NCBI GenBank assembly: GCA_022866185.1
Contig: JALHUG010000177.1
Span: forward strand, 1 to 5,403
Length of the DNA: 5,403 bases
Source: Dehalococcoidia bacterium
GTDB taxonomy: Bacteria; Chloroflexota; Dehalococcoidia; SM23-28-2
Direction of reading: 5' to 3'
Shown: piece after piece, positions 4,465 to 5,403 of the stretch
How positions within the stretch are numbered: the stretch's first letter is position 1
Layout: each line of letters opens with the position of its first letter
The notes under the pieces: model-generated
Database searches by the model: none
Told to the model about the DNA's origin: nothing
Seen by the model: only the letters and a program-made list of their open reading frames with translations
Program-made: the position numbers and the translations under genes

Positions 4465-5403
4465 ATGGCTATCATTGTTCAGAAGTACGGCGGCAGCTCG
4501 GTGGCGGACGCCGATAAGATCAAGAACGTGGCGGGGCGGGTGGCCGCTCGCCGCGACAAGGGCGCCGACCTGGTGGTGGTGGTCTCGGCGATGGGCAAGA
4601 CCACCGACCAGCTCATCGACCTGGCCCGTCAGGTCAGCGACCAGCCGGAGGACCGCGAGATGGACGTCCTGCTGTCCACCGGCGAGACCGTATCGAGCAG
4701 CCTCATGGCCATGGCCCTGCGAGCGATGGGCTATCCGGCGATCAGCCTGTCGGGTGCGCAGGCGGGCATCGGCACCGAGGCTCGCTACGGCCGCGCCCGC
4801 ATCCTGACGGTCGACCCCCAGCGCATGCACAAGGAGCTGAAGGAGGGGAAGATCGTCATCGTGGCCGGCTTCCAGGGGGTCAGCGAGGAGCTGGACATCA
4901 CCACCCTGGGGCGGGGCGGCTCCGATACGACGGCGGTGGCCCTGGCAGTGGCCCTCGAGGCAGCCACCTGCGAGATCTACACCGACGTGGACGGCGTCTA
5001 CACCACCGACCCCCGCATCGAGCCCAAGGCCCGCAAGCTGAAGGAGATAAACTACGAGGAGATGCTGGAGCTGGCCACCTACGGGGCCAAGGTCATGCAC
5101 AACCGGGCGGTGGAGCTGGGCAAGGTCTACAACATGCCTATTCTGGTGGCATCCAGCTTCCGGGACGTGCCGGGCACTCTCATTCACGGAGGGACTGACA
5201 TGGTAGAGCAGCGAAACAAGGTGAGCGGCATCGCCTGCGACCGCGACGTGGCCAAGGTGACGGTGCGCGGCGTGCCCGACCAGCCGGGGATCGCCGCCAG
5301 CCTGTTCGGGCCTCTGTCCGACGCGGGCATAAGCGTGGACACCATCGTCCAGAACGCCAGCGTGGAGAAGGTCACCGACGTCACCTTCACCGTCTCCCGC
5401 AAG
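4465..5403 (+). CDS. lysC: Aspartokinase (aspartate kinase), 3' end beyond the window
   Basis: 313 codons are present of a family usually about 405-410 long; the missing part should be the rest of the ACT region. The enzyme phosphorylates L-aspartate to 4-aspartyl phosphate, the entry step to lysine, threonine and methionine. Motifs in order: KYGGSSVAD (7-15, nucleotide-binding start), VVSAMGKTTDQL (39-50), LLSTGETVSSSLMA (69-82), GFQGV (135-139), TTLGRGGSDTTAVALA (146-161, catalytic), EIYTDVDGVYTTDPR (170-184) and YEEMLELATYGAKVMH (197-212). From about residue 262 an ACT domain begins (VAKVTVRGVPDQPGIAASLF), which binds the feedback amino acid. The start ATG has GAGG at 4454-4457, seven bases upstream. 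The gene lies 43 bases after the thrB fusion with no terminator, so co-transcription is likely. The frame is open to the last base. Confidence 0.97.
   Translation, partial: MAIIVQKYGGSSVADADKIKNVAGRVAARRDKGADLVVVVSAMGKTTDQLIDLARQVSDQPEDREMDVLLSTGETVSSSLMAMALRAMGYPAISLSGAQAGIGTEARYGRARILTVDPQRMHKELKEGKIVIVAGFQGVSEELDITTLGRGGSDTTAVALAVALEAATCEIYTDVDGVYTTDPRIEPKARKLKEINYEEMLELATYGAKVMHNRAVELGKVYNMPILVASSFRDVPGTLIHGGTDMVEQRNKVSGIACDRDVAKVTVRGVPDQPGIAASLFGPLSDAGISVDTIVQNASVEKVTDVTFTVSRK
5188..5202 (+). promoter_or_regulatory. Candidate internal ribosome site and start for a LysC beta subunit
   Basis: GGAGGG (5188-5193) stands six bases before an in-frame ATG (5200-5202), which is codon 246 of lysC, in the linker between the kinase domain and the first ACT domain. 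In Bacillus subtilis aspartokinase II and Corynebacterium aspartokinase, a separate regulatory beta subunit is translated from an internal start at about this codon. The GGA-GGG also encodes Gly-Gly in the linker, so part of the match could be coincidence. Confidence 0.55.

Noticed and set aside
4297..5187. Minus-strand open frame of 296 codons opposite lysC
   Set aside because: His/Val/Gly/Asp-rich composition without family motifs; it is a shadow of the conserved aspartokinase on the plus strand.

Overview
The window is GC-rich bacterial DNA with densely packed genes. By eye it fits Chloroflexota, possibly a Dehalococcoidia-like lineage. This placement is an inference from three things: the style of the homoserine kinase and aspartokinase, the C-terminal anchor of the surface protein, and a palindromic intergenic repeat of a kind I associate with such genomes. 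No rRNA or other marker gene is present to confirm it.

Left part (1-1071). The 3' end of a plus-strand reading frame, possibly the tail of a membrane protein, ends at 178. It meets the stop codon of a minus-strand lipoprotein gene (179-583) with no base between them. Upstream of the lipoprotein on the same strand is a complete tRNA-His(GTG) with encoded CCA and G-1, preceded by a good minus-strand promoter. Between that promoter and the next gene lies a short plus-strand frame (837-932) that reads like the last 31 residues of thymidylate kinase, apparently a gene remnant. A sigma-70 type promoter at 999-1027, with an 8-bp inverted repeat around its -10 box, precedes the next gene.

Middle part (1072-2828). 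One 531-residue secreted protein consists of a signal peptide, seven repeats of about 62 residues carrying six Asp-box (BNR) motifs, a proline-rich linker and a C-terminal transmembrane anchor with an Arg-rich tail. It is very probably a surface-anchored beta-propeller. It is followed by a cluster of small hairpins and palindromes (2671-2770) and then a promoter whose predicted start site is only a few bases before the next ATG.

Right part (2829-5403). There are two genes of the aspartate-to-threonine pathway. The first is homoserine kinase (thrB), whose reading frame continues without a stop into a domain resembling an ECF-type RNA polymerase sigma factor, giving a 530-residue fusion. The second, 43 bases downstream and probably in the same operon, is aspartokinase (lysC), cut by the window end after 313 codons. 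LysC has an in-frame ATG with a near-perfect Shine-Dalgarno sequence at codon 246, the place where the separate regulatory beta subunit begins in Bacillus-type aspartokinases. LysC makes aspartyl phosphate, the first committed step, and ThrB phosphorylates homoserine just before threonine synthase. The sigma-like domain fused to ThrB is the most unusual feature of the window.
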